Assembly (NCBI RefSeq): GCF_003935375.1
Contig: NZ_RHQM01000015.1
Coordinates: 1 to 64,000, forward strand
Length of the DNA: 64,000 nucleotides
Direction of reading: 5' to 3'
Origin: Stutzerimonas xanthomarina
Lineage (GTDB): Bacteria; Pseudomonadota; Gammaproteobacteria; Pseudomonadales; Pseudomonadaceae
A program made the position numbers and the translations under genes. The notes beneath the pieces are model-generated. The model was not told the DNA's origin and ran no database searches. It saw nothing but the letters and a program-made list of their open reading frames with translations. Below, piece by piece: positions 31,499 to 45,188 of the stretch (position 1 is the stretch's first letter; each line of letters opens with the position of its first letter).

Positions 31499-33529
31499 TC
31501 AGGCCATACCGAACACCTTGAGCACAAAGGCGTACTCCAGCGCCACGTCCTTGAGCGCCTGGTAGCGACCACTCATGCCACCGTGTCCTGCGCCGAATTC
31601 GGTCTTGAGCAGCAGCAGATTGTCGTCGGTGCGGGTGGCGCGCAGCTTGGCAACCCACTTGGCGGCTTCCCAGTACTGCACGCGGCTGTCGTTGTAGCCG
31701 GCCACTGCGAGCAGCGCGGGGTAGGTCTGGGAGCGGATGTTTTCATAGGGCGCGTACGCCTTGATCCGCTCATGCACCTCCGGCTGATTCGGATCGCCCC
31801 ATTCGTCGTACTCGGTCACGGTCAGCGGCAGGTCGGCGTTGAGCATGGTGTTCAGCACATCGACGAAGGGCACCTCGGCGACGGCCGCGCCAAACAGCTC
31901 TGGGCGCATGTTCAGCACGGCGCCGATCAGCAGCCCGCCGGCGCTGCCGCCGCTGATGGCCAGGCGCTCTGAGGTGGTGTAGCCATCGGCCAACAGCTGC
32001 TCGGCGCAGGCGATGAAGTCGCTGAAGGTGTTCGGCTTGTGTTCCAGCTTGCCGGCGCGATACCAGGCTTCGCCGAGATCGCCGCCGCCGCGCACATGGG
32101 CGATGGCGAAGACGAAACCGCGGTCGAGCAGCGACAGGCGCGCATGGGAGAACCACGGATCGAGGCTGTGCCCATAGGCACCGTAGCCGTAGAGATAGAG
32201 CGGAGCCGGCTTGCCGAAGCTGTCACGCCGACCGACCAGGCTGATGGGTATCTGCGTGCCGTCCTGGGCGGTCGCCCAGATGCGTCGACTTTCATAGGCG
32301 TCCGCATCGAAGGGGCCTTCCACCGGGGTTTCCTTGAGCACTTCCTGCGTGCCGTTGGCCAGCGTCAGCTGACGGACTTGTGCCGGGCGGTTGAGCGCTT
32401 CATAGCGCAGGCGGATCACCGTGCTGGTGAACTCCAGCGAATTCTGCACGTGCAGGCTGTAGGCCGCATCGGGCAGCTGCAGGCGATAGGGGGGCACGCC
32501 CTGTGGCCGCACCTCGATCACCGGCAGGCCGCCTTCGCGCAGGGTCAGGGTGATCGCCTCGGCGTTGAGGCTGACATCCTCGAGCATCACCGCGTCGTCA
32601 TGGGCAACCAGTTCCTGCCAGTGCTCCCGCTCGGGCTGCGCCTCGCTGGCGTGATAGAGCGCGAAGTTGATGCCCGCCTGATTGCTGCGGATCAGCCAGC
32701 TCCACTGACCTTGGTGAAGGCCATGATCGGGAAAGTACTCGTGATCTTCCTGGCGTGGTGCCAGGCACGTCCATTGACCTTCCGGCTCGTCCGCCGACAG
32801 CACCCAGGCTTCGCTGGTGGTCTTGCTGTGGGAAAGGATGACCAGCTGGCGCTCGGAGCTGGTGCGGTAGCAATGCACGAAGAAGCGCCCGTCCGGGTCG
32901 TGATAGACCTCGCTGCTGCCCGTATCGCCAAGGCGATGGCGGTAAATCTTGTGCGGGCGGTGGGTGTCGTCCAGTTCACCGTAGAACAGCGTCTGGCTGT
33001 CGTTGGCCCAGGTCATGCTGCCGTCGCAATCGTCGAAGGGCAGGGCGGTCACGTCGCCGCTGGCGAGATCCTTGACGAACAGTCGGTAGATCTCGTCGCC
33101 TTCGCGATCGAGGCTGTAGGCGAGCTTGCTGTGGTCCTGACTGACGCTGAACGCGCCCAGGGAGAGAAAGCCGCCTTCGGCCAGCTCGTTGGGGTCGAGT
33201 AGCAGCTGTTCGGCGTTCTCGTCAACGGTGAGTGAGCCATCGACCGGGCGTGGGCAGCGATAGTGCCGCGGGTATTCGTCGCCAGCCGTGGTGCGCTGGT
33301 AATACAGCCACGGCCCCCAGGGCGACGGCAGGGACAGGTCGGTTTCGCGGATGCGACCCTTGATTTCCTGGAACAGCGTCTCGCGCAGTTCGGCCTGGTC
33401 GGCGAGCTGTTCCTCGAGGTAGGCATTCTCTGCCTTGAGGTACGCCAGCACATCGTCGGCGTCGCGATTCTCCAGCCAGCGATAGGGATCGGTGCCTGTG
33501 TCGGCGCGGGCGATGGGGGCGTGGGACAT
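31499..33529 (-). CDS. ptrB: Oligopeptidase B (prolyl oligopeptidase family)
   Basis: This serine peptidase cleaves short peptides after Arg or Lys. The 676-residue protein has the N-terminal beta-propeller (about residues 75-400) and a C-terminal alpha/beta hydrolase domain with the nucleophile Ser529 in SGGSAGGLL, Asp in GYNDSRVQYWEAAKW and His in EFGAGHGG. No signal peptide is visible, so it is cytoplasmic. I chose the ATG at 33529 (MSHAPIARADTG), which has GGAG upstream. Its intergenic partner on the other side is fadB. Confidence 0.93.
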   Translation of the reverse strand: MSHAPIARADTGTDPYRWLENRDADDVLAYLKAENAYLEEQLADQAELRETLFQEIKGRIRETDLSLPSPWGPWLYYQRTTAGDEYPRHYRCPRPVDGSLTVDENAEQLLLDPNELAEGGFLSLGAFSVSQDHSKLAYSLDREGDEIYRLFVKDLASGDVTALPFDDCDGSMTWANDSQTLFYGELDDTHRPHKIYRHRLGDTGSSEVYHDPDGRFFVHCYRTSSERQLVILSHSKTTSEAWVLSADEPEGQWTCLAPRQEDHEYFPDHGLHQGQWSWLIRSNQAGINFALYHASEAQPEREHWQELVAHDDAVMLEDVSLNAEAITLTLREGGLPVIEVRPQGVPPYRLQLPDAAYSLHVQNSLEFTSTVIRLRYEALNRPAQVRQLTLANGTQEVLKETPVEGPFDADAYESRRIWATAQDGTQIPISLVGRRDSFGKPAPLYLYGYGAYGHSLDPWFSHARLSLLDRGFVFAIAHVRGGGDLGEAWYRAGKLEHKPNTFSDFIACAEQLLADGYTTSERLAISGGSAGGLLIGAVLNMRPELFGAAVAEVPFVDVLNTMLNADLPLTVTEYDEWGDPNQPEVHERIKAYAPYENIRSQTYPALLAVAGYNDSRVQYWEAAKWVAKLRATRTDDNLLLLKTEFGAGHGGMSGRYQALKDVALEYAFVLKVFGMA

Positions 33530-37302
<3,773 letters not shown>

Positions 37303-37385
37303 CAGACAGATGCAAATGACTGCGCTAGGCTGACAGCCAATCTCGCGACTGAGCGGGAATATGATTGTCAGCCGGTGCATGGAAG

Positions 37386-37416
37386 CCGGGGCCTGGTGCC
37401 CCGGTTTTTCTTTTTT
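37386..37416 (+). terminator. Intrinsic terminator after fadA
   Basis: CCGGGGC (37386-37392) pairs with GCCCCGG (37398-37404) around CTGGT and is followed by TTTTTCTTTTTT (37405-37416). Confidence 0.92.
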
Positions 37417-37436
37417 GTATTTGTGTGGAGGTAGGC

Positions 37437-37670
37437 ATGCAGTTGCAGCCGGGGCGTTATCGCCATTACAAGGGGCCGGAATATCGCGTTTTCGCTGTTG
37501 CGCGGCACTCCGAGACCGAGGAGCCGGTGGTGTTCTACCAGGCGCTGTATGGGGAACGCGGACTCTGGGTGCGCCCGTTGTCGATGTTCATCGAGACTGT
37601 CGAAGTCAACGGCGAAACGGTCCCGCGTTTCGCATTGATCGAAGCCGAAACGAGCGTTTTCGAAGGTTGA
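37437..37670 (+). CDS. DUF1653 small protein
   Basis: The 77-residue product has the single DUF1653 domain: YRHYKGPEYRVFAVARHSET at residues 8-27, then VVFYQALYG and the typical RPLSMFIE. DUF1653 proteins are of unknown function. GGAGG lies a few bases before the ATG at 37437. It sits 20 bases after the fadA terminator, in the same place as in P. aeruginosa. Confidence 0.88.
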   Translation: MQLQPGRYRHYKGPEYRVFAVARHSETEEPVVFYQALYGERGLWVRPLSMFIETVEVNGETVPRFALIEAETSVFEG

Positions 37671-37958
37671 GCTGGCCAGCGGCCACCAGGTCCGCGCTTG
37701 ACCTCACCTCCATCGCCACTATATATAGCGGTGCTTTTCAGACAGAGCTTAAACCTTGCTGTTCGCTGGATGGCATCGGACGGCTGCTCTGATTCGCACC
37801 AGGCGGAGCCGGGCAGGGCGATTTTTCTGTCAGGTCGGCCCGTTCGCAAAACGCGCACTAACGTACGCTGATGCCTTGCCGTTTAGCGCCGGTGCGGGTA
37901 TTCAAACTGTCGGAGGCGCCGCCTCTGTTCACCTCTAGATTCAGGAACTCTCCTCTCC

Positions 37959-40562
37959 ATGGGTAAATCGCTGGTCATCGTGGAATCACCGGCCAAGGCC
38001 AAGACAATCAACAAGTATTTGGGCAACCAGTACGTGGTGAAGTCGAGTATCGGCCATATCCGCGACCTTCCTACCAGCGGCTCTGCCAACAAGGAGCCGG
38101 TCAAGCGCGGCAAGGCTGCGGCCGCCGAAGCGCCTGCGCTGTCGCCGAAGGAGAAGGCCAAGCGTCAACTCATCACCCGCATGGGGGTCGACCCGGAGCA
38201 CGGCTGGAAGGCCAAGTACGAGATCCTGCCCGGCAAGGAAAAGGTCATCGAGGAACTGCGCCGTCTGGCCAAGGAAGCCGACACCATCTATCTCGCGACC
38301 GACTTGGATAGAGAGGGGGAGGCCATCGCCTGGCACCTGCGCGAGTCGATTGGCGGCGACGACAGCCGTTACAAGCGCGTGGTGTTCAACGAGATCACCA
38401 AGAAGGCGATTCAGGAGGCTTTCTCCAAGCCTGGCGAACTCGATCTGAACCGGGTCAACGCACAGCAGGCGCGTCGTTTCCTTGATCGGGTGGTTGGCTA
38501 CATGGTGTCGCCGCTGCTCTGGGCGAAGATCGCCCGCGGGCTTTCCGCCGGCCGAGTGCAATCGGTAGCGGTGAAGCTGGTGGTCGAGCGCGAGCGTGAG
38601 ATTCGCGCCTTCGTTCCGGAAGAATACTGGGAAGTTCACGCGGACCTGGCGAATGCGCAGCAGGCCAAGGTGCGTTTCGAGGTCGCGCGTGAGAACGGCG
38701 AAGCCTTCAAGCCGCTGAACGAAGCCCAAGCCACCGCTGCACTGGAGAAGCTCAAGGGCGCGCAGTACAGCGTCAGCAAGCGCGAAGACAAGCCGACGAG
38801 CAGCAAGCCCTCGGCCCCCTTCATCACTTCGACCCTGCAGCAGGCGGCGAGCAATCGCCTCGGCTTCGGTGTGAAGAAGACCATGATGATGGCTCAGCGC
38901 TTGTACGAAGCCGGTTACATCACCTACATGCGTACCGACTCGACCAACCTTTCCGCTGACGCGATCGGTATGGTGCGCGGTTTCATCGAGAGTGAGTTCG
39001 GCGACAAGTACCTGCCGGAAAAACCGAATGTCTATTCGAGCAAAGAAGGCGCGCAGGAAGCGCACGAGGCGATTCGCCCGTCCGACGTCAACCTGCGCCC
39101 GACCCAGCTTTCGGGCATGGAACGCGATGCCGAGCGTCTGTACGAGCTGATCTGGCGCCAGTTCGTAGCCTGCCAGATGCCGCCGGCACAGTACCTGTCC
39201 ACCAGCGTGACCGTCGCTGCCGGCAATTTCGAACTGCGCGCCAAGGGCCGCATCCTGAAGTTTGACGGTTACACCAAGGTCATGCCGCAGCAGAGCAAGG
39301 CCGGTGAGGATGACGTGTTGCCGGAGATGAACAAGGGCGACGACATGAAGCTGCTCAAGCTCGACCCGAGCCAGCACTTCACCAAGCCGCCAGCGCGCTA
39401 CTCCGAAGCCAGCTTGGTCAAGGAGATGGAGAAGCGCGGTATCGGCCGGCCGTCCACCTACGCCGCGATTATCTCGACCATCCAGGACCGCGGCTACGTC
39501 TCGCTGCACAACCGCCGTTTCTATTCGGAGAAGATGGGCGACATCGTCACCGAGCGCCTGTCCGAGAGCTTCAACAATCTGATGGACTACGGTTTCACCG
39601 CCGGCATGGAAGAGCATCTGGACGACGTCGCCCAGGGTGAGCGCGACTGGAAGCACGTACTGGACGAATTCTACGGTGACTTCCGCAAGAAGCTCGAGGT
39701 TGCCGAGGCCAGCGAGAACGGCATGCGTGCCAATCAGCCGACCGTGACCGATATCCCGTGCAAGGTCTGCGGTCGGCCGATGATGATCCGTACCGCTTCC
39801 ACCGGCGTGTTCCTCGGTTGCTCCGGGTACAGCCTGCCGCCGAAGGAGCGCTGCAAGTCCACCGTCAACCTGGTTCCGGGCGACGAGATCGCTGCCGATG
39901 ACGAGGGCGAGTCCGAGTCTCGCGTGCTGCTTGGCAAGCACCGCTGCCCGATCTGCAGTACCGCGATGGATGCCTATCTGCTCGACGAGACGCAGAAGCT
40001 GCACATTTGCGGCAACAACCCGGATTGCTCGGGTTATGAGATCGAGAAAGGCCAGTACCGCATCAAGGGCTATGAGGGCCCGAGCCTGGAATGCGACAAG
40101 TGCGGCAGCGAAATGCAGCTCAAGACCGGCCGCTTCGGCAAGTTCTTCGGTTGTACCAACGCCGAATGCAAGAACACCCGCAAGCTGCTGAAAAATGGCG
40201 AAGCCGCGCCACCGAAGATGGATGCGGTGAAGATGCCCGAGCTCAAGTGCGACAAGGTCGACGACACCTACGTACTGCGCGATGGCGCTTCCGGCCTGTT
40301 CCTGGCTGCCAGTCAGTTCCCGAAGAATCGCGAAACCCGGGCGCCGCTGGTGCGTGAGCTGATCCCGCACAAGGACGAGATCGATCCCAAGTACCACTTC
40401 CTGCTCGATGCGCCGCAGAAGGATCCGGAAGGCCGCTTCGCGGTTATCCGCTTCAGCCGCAAGACCAAGGAGCAGTACGTTCAGACCGAAGTGGACGGTA
40501 AGCCGACCGGCTGGAAAGCCTTCTACGACGGCGGCAAGTGGAAAGTCGAAGACAAACGCTGA
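37959..40562 (+). CDS. topA: DNA topoisomerase I
   Basis: Type IA topoisomerase that relaxes negative supercoils. The 867-residue enzyme has the TOPRIM domain ([10 protein letters not shown] at residues 8-17, [16 protein letters not shown] near 110), the active-site Tyr323 in YITYMRTDS, and three C-terminal zinc ribbons: CKVCGRPM...C, CPICSTAM...C and CDKCGSEM...C. Preceding 288 bases (37671-37958) hold no gene but must contain its promoter; an AT-rich TATATATAG sits at 37719-37727. The convergent hairpin at 40616 follows it. Confidence 0.96.
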   Translation: MGKSLVIVESPAKAKTINKYLGNQYVVKSSIGHIRDLPTSGSANKEPVKRGKAAAAEAPALSPKEKAKRQLITRMGVDPEHGWKAKYEILPGKEKVIEELRRLAKEADTIYLATDLDREGEAIAWHLRESIGGDDSRYKRVVFNEITKKAIQEAFSKPGELDLNRVNAQQARRFLDRVVGYMVSPLLWAKIARGLSAGRVQSVAVKLVVEREREIRAFVPEEYWEVHADLANAQQAKVRFEVARENGEAFKPLNEAQATAALEKLKGAQYSVSKREDKPTSSKPSAPFITSTLQQAASNRLGFGVKKTMMMAQRLYEAGYITYMRTDSTNLSADAIGMVRGFIESEFGDKYLPEKPNVYSSKEGAQEAHEAIRPSDVNLRPTQLSGMERDAERLYELIWRQFVACQMPPAQYLSTSVTVAAGNFELRAKGRILKFDGYTKVMPQQSKAGEDDVLPEMNKGDDMKLLKLDPSQHFTKPPARYSEASLVKEMEKRGIGRPSTYAAIISTIQDRGYVSLHNRRFYSEKMGDIVTERLSESFNNLMDYGFTAGMEEHLDDVAQGERDWKHVLDEFYGDFRKKLEVAEASENGMRANQPTVTDIPCKVCGRPMMIRTASTGVFLGCSGYSLPPKERCKSTVNLVPGDEIAADDEGESESRVLLGKHRCPICSTAMDAYLLDETQKLHICGNNPDCSGYEIEKGQYRIKGYEGPSLECDKCGSEMQLKTGRFGKFFGCTNAECKNTRKLLKNGEAAPPKMDAVKMPELKCDKVDDTYVLRDGASGLFLAASQFPKNRETRAPLVRELIPHKDEIDPKYHFLLDAPQKDPEGRFAVIRFSRKTKEQYVQTEVDGKPTGWKAFYDGGKWKVEDKR

Positions 40563-40615
40563 TTTCTTTGCGGTCGACCGCTCAGCAGACCTGCTGCACC
40601 GAGTGCGTCCTTCAA

Positions 40616-40640
40616 ATCGGCTGACACTTCGTCAGCCGAT
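40616..40640 (+). terminator. Hairpin after topA
   Basis: ATCGGCTGAC (40616-40625) and its complement (40631-40640) form a 10-bp stem with a 5-base loop. No T run follows, so its terminator strength is doubtful. Confidence 0.5.
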
Positions 40641-40698
40641 CTGGTGCGGCAACCTGTGAAGGTCCATTCTCTGTCCATCTTCTTTCGGAGAGCATGCC

Positions 40699-41217
40699 AT
40701 GGCTCACGAGCTCTACACACGTACCAACCAGAAGATCTTCTTCGCCGGTTTGTCACTGGAAAGCTGGCGCAAGGCCGAAGAATCTGCCTCGATGAATTCT
40801 CAAGGTTTGATTCAGGCTGAACGTGAGGCTTGCCTGTTCCACCTTTACGGCGCCTTGCTTGGACTGTGCCATGAGATCGCCGGTTACTACCGATCGCCCG
40901 GTGCGGATGCGCCTGTCGTCGAGGCATTTCTGACCCGCAGCGTGCTCGAGGCTGCGCCGAGCCCGGAACTCGCCGAATTGCTGGAATTGTCGGAGCAGCC
41001 AAGCACCTGGCTCGGGCAGTTGCTTACCGCCTACAAGCAGCTCTCCCAGCCGCCGCGCGCTCCTGCCAAGGCCAAGACTGATCCGCGCCAGCCGTTGATC
41101 GAGGCAGTCAGTGTCGAGGACGATGTGCCACCGCTGTCGCGCGTCGAGCTGGAAGCCTGGCGACAGAACCTCAAGGGCCTGGCATTACGTTTTCGTGAGT
41201 CGCTGACCGAATGGTGA
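40699..41217 (+). CDS. DUF6586 family protein
   Basis: The 172-residue product is a conserved Pseudomonas protein (PA3010-type, from memory). It is largely helical, begins MAHELYTRTNQKIFFAGLSL and has a central KAKTDPR linker. No catalytic motif or signal peptide is recognisable. It follows topA after a hairpin and precedes a convergent DMT transporter gene by 17 bases. A structural or SOS-related role has not been shown. Confidence 0.8.
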   Translation: MAHELYTRTNQKIFFAGLSLESWRKAEESASMNSQGLIQAEREACLFHLYGALLGLCHEIAGYYRSPGADAPVVEAFLTRSVLEAAPSPELAELLELSEQPSTWLGQLLTAYKQLSQPPRAPAKAKTDPRQPLIEAVSVEDDVPPLSRVELEAWRQNLKGLALRFRESLTEW

Positions 41218-41234
41218 TGCTCGGGACCGTGGCG

Positions 41235-42074
41235 TCAGCCGCGGTGCCTGATGCTCAGGACCATGGCGATGCCGCCGAGAATCGCCGCACCTGAGATGAT
41301 CAGCGTTGCTGTCAACGCTTCACCCAGCAGCACAGCCCCGGCGATGGCTGTGAGTAGCGGAACGCTGAGCTGGACGCTTGCCGCCTGTATTGCCGCAAGA
41401 CCAGGCAGCGCCGCGTACCAGATGGCGTAGCCGACGCCAGAGGTCAGCGCCCCGGAGAGCAGGGCGTACATGATTCCTGGCTCATCCAATTGCTGCTGGC
41501 CAAGCGTCACCAGACAAAGCACTGCGGCCAGCGGCACGGCCTTGATGAAATTGCCCGCAGTTGCTGCAAGGGGATTGCTCGCGCCCCGTCCACGCAGCGA
41601 ATAGATGCCCCAGGCGACGCCGGATAGCAGCATGAGCAATGCGCCGTCCAATGCCGGCGCGCTGCTTCCCGGCAGCAGCAGAATCAGCAATCCGCTCAAT
41701 GCCAACAGCAAGCCGGCAATCTGCCAAGCGCTAAAGCGCTCGCCCCGCAGCAATCCCCAAGCAAGCATGCTTAACTGTACCGCGCCGAACAGCAGCAGGG
41801 CGCCGGCTCCGGCATCCAGGTTGATATAGGCGTAGGAAAAACTAGCGGCGTAGACGAACAGCGCCAAGGCGCTGAACCAATCTCCGCCCTGCGATTGTCT
41901 CGGCGTGCCGATTCGCAACAGTAGCCAGAGCGTGAGCGCTCCGGCCAGTATACGGAGGCCGGTGAAGCTGGCCGGGTCAATAGCGGTGTCCCGCAAGGCG
42001 ATACGGCATAGGATCGAGTTGCCGGCAAATGCAAGCATGGCCAAGGCGGTAAGCAGCAAGGTGCGGGTTGTCAT
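41235..42074 (-). CDS. EamA/DMT-family transporter
   Basis: The 279-residue protein has ten predicted membrane helices in two EamA repeats (about residues 5-135 and 145-275), the pattern of drug/metabolite exporters. I chose the ATG at 42074; a TTG two codons earlier has less support. It is convergent with the DUF6586 gene. The exported substrate cannot be told from the sequence. Confidence 0.85.
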   Translation of the reverse strand: MTTRTLLLTALAMLAFAGNSILCRIALRDTAIDPASFTGLRILAGALTLWLLLRIGTPRQSQGGDWFSALALFVYAASFSYAYINLDAGAGALLLFGAVQLSMLAWGLLRGERFSAWQIAGLLLALSGLLILLLPGSSAPALDGALLMLLSGVAWGIYSLRGRGASNPLAATAGNFIKAVPLAAVLCLVTLGQQQLDEPGIMYALLSGALTSGVGYAIWYAALPGLAAIQAASVQLSVPLLTAIAGAVLLGEALTATLIISGAAILGGIAMVLSIRHRG

Positions 42075-42286
42075 ACACAATCCTTATCGAGCGCCGGCGC
42101 GCGCTTTTTTTGTGCATGCTACGTGTCGGTATCCATAGCCGCACCGTTTTGTTGGTCCGGCAATGCACGGCTGCATGATGCTGCTACCTATCGGGGTGTT
42201 GCTAGCGAAAGGAGCTTGAGGCCTGCAAAGGCTGTCCTGAGGCTGGTCGGCTGCTACAATGGCCGCCTTTCACGCGGAGCTGATCC

Positions 42287-42523
42287 ATGCCTACATCTTT
42301 TCTGGAAATCGTCGAGCTACCTGACGGGCGCATCGTGCTTCGTCGTGCCGAGGACGAAGAGGTGTTGGTCACGCTGAATTTTTCGGAAGACGCCAAGCTA
42401 TTTCTACAGGGGCAGCACGTCGAGATTGCCAAGGCGATGTTCAATGTCGGCGTTCAGATGGCCGGTCGCATGTCGGAAGGGGATTTCGAGCGTGACGATG
42501 AAGAGCCGCGTGTTCTGCACTGA
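42287..42523 (+). CDS. Conserved small protein (PA3009-type)
   Basis: The 78-residue product (MPTSFLEIVELPDGRIVLRR...) is acidic, has no signal peptide or membrane helix and resembles small conserved Pseudomonas proteins next to sulA. TACAAT at 42255-42260 is a possible -10 box for it. The function is unknown. Confidence 0.75.
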   Translation: MPTSFLEIVELPDGRIVLRRAEDEEVLVTLNFSEDAKLFLQGQHVEIAKAMFNVGVQMAGRMSEGDFERDDEEPRVLH

Positions 42524-42596
42524 GTGAGCTAGTGCTCGAGCGTTATAGCTTCAGGATTCCATCCGCGATTTTCAGCACGTCCCTGTGCCGCGCGGT

Positions 42597-43073
42597 TCAA
42601 CATCCGAGACGAATATTCAGACTCTGAGCTGCGCCCAGGCTGGCGGCTGCGCATAGTTTGCTACGTGTTGCACCATCGAGCTGATCAAACCAGCTGACCA
42701 CGGTATGGCTGCACCCCGAGGCCAGGGCTTTGCAGGCGAGTTCCATCGCCCCCTCGGCGTCGCGTGGCTGCAGCAGGATGATGCGTTCGCGATTCAGACC
42801 GCACTTGCGCAGCCAGTTCTGCGAGAGGAAAGCAGGCGGGGCAATCAGCGTCAGCCAGCGGCTGTCCGTTGCATCGCCGAGTTCACGCAGGATCGGGGCA
42901 AGCAGCAGGTGGCAGTGCTCGCTGCTGCCACTCAGGCTCAACTCGCTCAGATATTCCTTGTCCTGCTCGGGTTTGTTGCGTGGTTTCAGGTTGCCGAACG
43001 GTGCCAGGCTTTGCGCAATGACGCCGTCGAACAACGAAAGTTGGGGCCGGGAAGTGCTGGTCTGGTACTGCAT
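42597..43073 (-). CDS. sulA: SOS cell-division inhibitor SulA
   Basis: SulA blocks FtsZ polymerisation during the SOS response. The 158-residue protein carries the FtsZ-contact region PILRELGDATDSRWLTLIAPP around residues 60-80 and LNRERIILLQP near residue 93. It starts 11 bases after the lexA stop codon in the same direction, so lexA and sulA form one operon, as in Pseudomonas. Both SOS boxes are upstream of lexA. Confidence 0.93.
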   Translation of the reverse strand: MQYQTSTSRPQLSLFDGVIAQSLAPFGNLKPRNKPEQDKEYLSELSLSGSSEHCHLLLAPILRELGDATDSRWLTLIAPPAFLSQNWLRKCGLNRERIILLQPRDAEGAMELACKALASGCSHTVVSWFDQLDGATRSKLCAAASLGAAQSLNIRLGC

Positions 43074-43084
43074 GAACCTTCTCC

Positions 43085-43693
43085 TTAGCGGCGGATTACG
43101 CCGACACTCAAGCCTTCTATCACCAGTTCCTGCTGTTCGAGGTCGACCTCGATGGGCGCGAACTCGGGGTTTTCAGCCAACAGCCAAACCTTCTTGCCGT
43201 CACGCTTGAAACGCTTCACCGTGACTTCGTCACCGACGCGAGCAACCACGATCTGGCCGTTGCGGGCCTCACGGGTGGTGTGCACGGCCAGCAGGTCGCC
43301 ATCAAAAATGCCGACGTCCTTCATGCTCATGCCGTGGACACGCAGCAGATAATCGGCGCGCGGATGGAAAAACGCGGGGCTGATCTGGCAGGATTCTTCG
43401 ACATGTTGCTGCGCCAGAATCGGCGCGCCGGCAGCAACGCGGCCGATGATCGGCAGGCCATTTTCGGATGCGGCGGGTTCGAAGTCCGGAATACGTATCC
43501 CGCGAGACGCCCCGGGCGTCATCTCGATAGCGCCCTTGCGGGCAAGTGCCTTGAGATGTTCTTCGGCAGCGTTGGGTGACTTGAAGCCGAGTTCCTGAGC
43601 GATCTCTGCGCGAGTGGGTGGATACCCATTGTCTTCCAGGCAGCGCTTGATGAACGCGAGGATTTCCGTCTGGCGAGGCGTCAGCTTGATCAT
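43085..43693 (-). CDS. lexA: SOS repressor LexA
   Basis: LexA represses the SOS genes until RecA triggers self-cleavage. The 202-residue protein has the N-terminal helix-turn-helix ([23 protein letters not shown]), the cleavage site Ala88-Gly89 in GRVAAGAPI, and the catalytic pair Ser123 (HGMSMKD) and Lys160 (DEVTVKRF). The start at 43693 lies nine bases from an SOS box. It is divergent from psrA. Confidence 0.96.
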   Translation of the reverse strand: MIKLTPRQTEILAFIKRCLEDNGYPPTRAEIAQELGFKSPNAAEEHLKALARKGAIEMTPGASRGIRIPDFEPAASENGLPIIGRVAAGAPILAQQHVEESCQISPAFFHPRADYLLRVHGMSMKDVGIFDGDLLAVHTTREARNGQIVVARVGDEVTVKRFKRDGKKVWLLAENPEFAPIEVDLEQQELVIEGLSVGVIRR

Positions 43694-43701
43694 GTCGGTC
43701 T

Positions 43702-43717
43702 CTGTTCTTTTATACAG
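43702..43717 (-). promoter_or_regulatory. LexA-binding SOS box 1
   Basis: On the minus strand this reads CTGTATAAAAGAACAG, a CTG-N10-CAG site. It lies directly upstream of the lexA start codon and implies autorepression of lexA-sulA. Confidence 0.85.
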
Positions 43718-43720
43718 TGA

Positions 43721-43736
43721 CTGGGATTATATACAG
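43721..43736 (-). promoter_or_regulatory. LexA-binding SOS box 2
   Basis: On the minus strand this reads CTGTATATAATCCCAG, another CTG-N10-CAG site, four bases from box 1. Double SOS boxes are usual at strongly autoregulated lexA promoters. Confidence 0.88.
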
Positions 43737-43872
43737 TGCTCCGGCCTTGGCAACGAATGATTATGATGGTTTAGAAAGCACATCCGGCGTGCTCCGTGGT
43801 CTGTCTGCGACAATGACGCTAGTGCCACAAGGCGTTTCGTGGTTGACTTGCCGGTCGGTGAAACGTAAGTTT

Positions 43873-43886
43873 CAAACAGTTGTTTG
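43873..43886. promoter_or_regulatory. PsrA operator (autoregulation)
   Basis: CAAAC-AGTT-GTTTG is a perfect PsrA palindrome (half sites CAAAC and GTTTG with a 4-base spacer). It lies 15 bases upstream of the psrA start, consistent with the known autorepression of psrA in Pseudomonas. Confidence 0.85.
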
Positions 43887-43901
43887 TCTTTCGGAGGGGG
43901 C

Positions 43902-44609
43902 ATGGCGCAGTCGGAAACAGTTGAGCGCATTCTTGATGCAGCGGAACAGCTGTTCGCGGAAAAAGGCTTCGCCGAAACCTCGCTTCGCCTGATCACCAGC
44001 AAGGCTGGGGTCAACCTCGCGGCAGTGAACTATCATTTCGGTTCGAAGAAGGCGCTGATCCAGGCGGTGTTCTCGCGTTTTCTCGGGCCATTCTGCGCCA
44101 GTCTCGAGCGTGAACTGGATCGACGCGAGGCATTGACCGACAGGAAGGACACGCTCGAGGAACTGCTGGAAATCCTCGTCGAGCAGGCCTTGGCGGTCAA
44201 ACCGCGCAGCGGCGATGATCTGTCCATCTTCATGCGCCTGCTAGGCTTGTCTTTCAGTCAGAGCCAGGGCCACCTGCGCCGCTATCTGGAAGACATGTAC
44301 GGCAAGGTGTTCCGTCGCTACATGCTCAAGGTGCATGACGCGGCGCCGGCCATTCCGCCCATCGAACTGTTCTGGCGTGTGCACTTCATGCTTGGTGCGG
44401 CCGCATTCAGCATGTCGGGTATCAAGGCACTGCGCGCTATTTCCGAGAACGATTTTGGCGTCAGAACCTCGATCGAGCAGGTTATGCGTATGATGGTGCC
44501 GTTTCTCGCGGCCGGCATGCGCGCCGACAGTGGCATTGATGACAACACGCTGGCGGCGGCACAACCGATCGCGCGGCGCAACGCAGTGGCCATTCCGGCG
44601 AAGGCTTGA
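43902..44609 (+). CDS. psrA: TetR-family regulator PsrA
   Basis: PsrA represses beta-oxidation genes such as fadBA and activates rpoS; long-chain fatty acids release it. The 235-residue protein has an N-terminal TetR helix-turn-helix (ILDAAEQLFAEKGFAETSLR then VNYHFGSKKALI, residues about 10-54). The ATG at 43902 has GGAGGGGG upstream; an ATG at 43884 lies inside the operator and is rejected. It lies divergent from lexA. fadBA in this window is a likely target, although I found no canonical box there. Confidence 0.93.
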   Translation: MAQSETVERILDAAEQLFAEKGFAETSLRLITSKAGVNLAAVNYHFGSKKALIQAVFSRFLGPFCASLERELDRREALTDRKDTLEELLEILVEQALAVKPRSGDDLSIFMRLLGLSFSQSQGHLRRYLEDMYGKVFRRYMLKVHDAAPAIPPIELFWRVHFMLGAAAFSMSGIKALRAISENDFGVRTSIEQVMRMMVPFLAAGMRADSGIDDNTLAAAQPIARRNAVAIPAKA

Positions 44610-44648
44610 GCTACAAGCCTGCCGGGTGATCGGCTAAGCTAGCCGCCC

Positions 44649-45173
44649 ATGGCATTTCTCGATTTTCTGCATATTTCCATCGCCGATCAGCAGCTCTACG
44701 GCTTCGCCGAGGGCCAGTTGCGTATGCGCTTTTCTGTCTCTACGGCACGCAATGGTGCGGGCGAGCTGAACGGTTCCGGTTGCACGCCGCGCGGTCTGCA
44801 TCAGGTGCGTGCGCGCCTCGGTGACGGTTTGCCTCAAGGTGCGGTGTTGCGTGGGCGGCGCTGGACTGGCGAAGTGTGGTCTGCAGCACTGCATGACAGC
44901 TTTCCAGGACGTGACTGGATACTGACCCGAATCCTCTGGCTCAGCGGTTGCGAGCCGGGGGCCAATCGCCACGGGCAGGTCGATACCTTCCGCCGTTACA
45001 TCTACATTCACGGCACCCCCGATTGTGAGCCGATGGGCGTACCTCTTTCCCACGGTTGCATTCGCATGCGCAATGCCGACCTGCTGCAACTCTTCCCATT
45101 GGTGCCGCCTCACTGTGCGGTGCGCATCGACGAGGCGCCCTGTCCCGATTGGGCTGCCGCTGAACTCGAATAA
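44649..45173 (+). CDS. L,D-transpeptidase (YkuD domain)
   Basis: The 174-residue product has the YkuD catalytic core with IHGTPDC (His121) and the active Cys137 in SHGCIRM. Such enzymes attach or cross-link peptides on peptidoglycan. No signal peptide or membrane helix is visible at the N-terminus, so export may use another route, or the protein may act on muropeptides in the cytoplasm. It is 15 bases from nagZ, so both may act in peptidoglycan recycling. Confidence 0.88.
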   Translation: MAFLDFLHISIADQQLYGFAEGQLRMRFSVSTARNGAGELNGSGCTPRGLHQVRARLGDGLPQGAVLRGRRWTGEVWSAALHDSFPGRDWILTRILWLSGCEPGANRHGQVDTFRRYIYIHGTPDCEPMGVPLSHGCIRMRNADLLQLFPLVPPHCAVRIDEAPCPDWAAAELE

Positions 45174-45188
45174 GGATTCCTTCTGCAT

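Noticed and set aside
37986..40397. Long minus-strand frame antisense to topA
   Set aside because: Same shadow effect; topA has full conserved domains on the plus strand.
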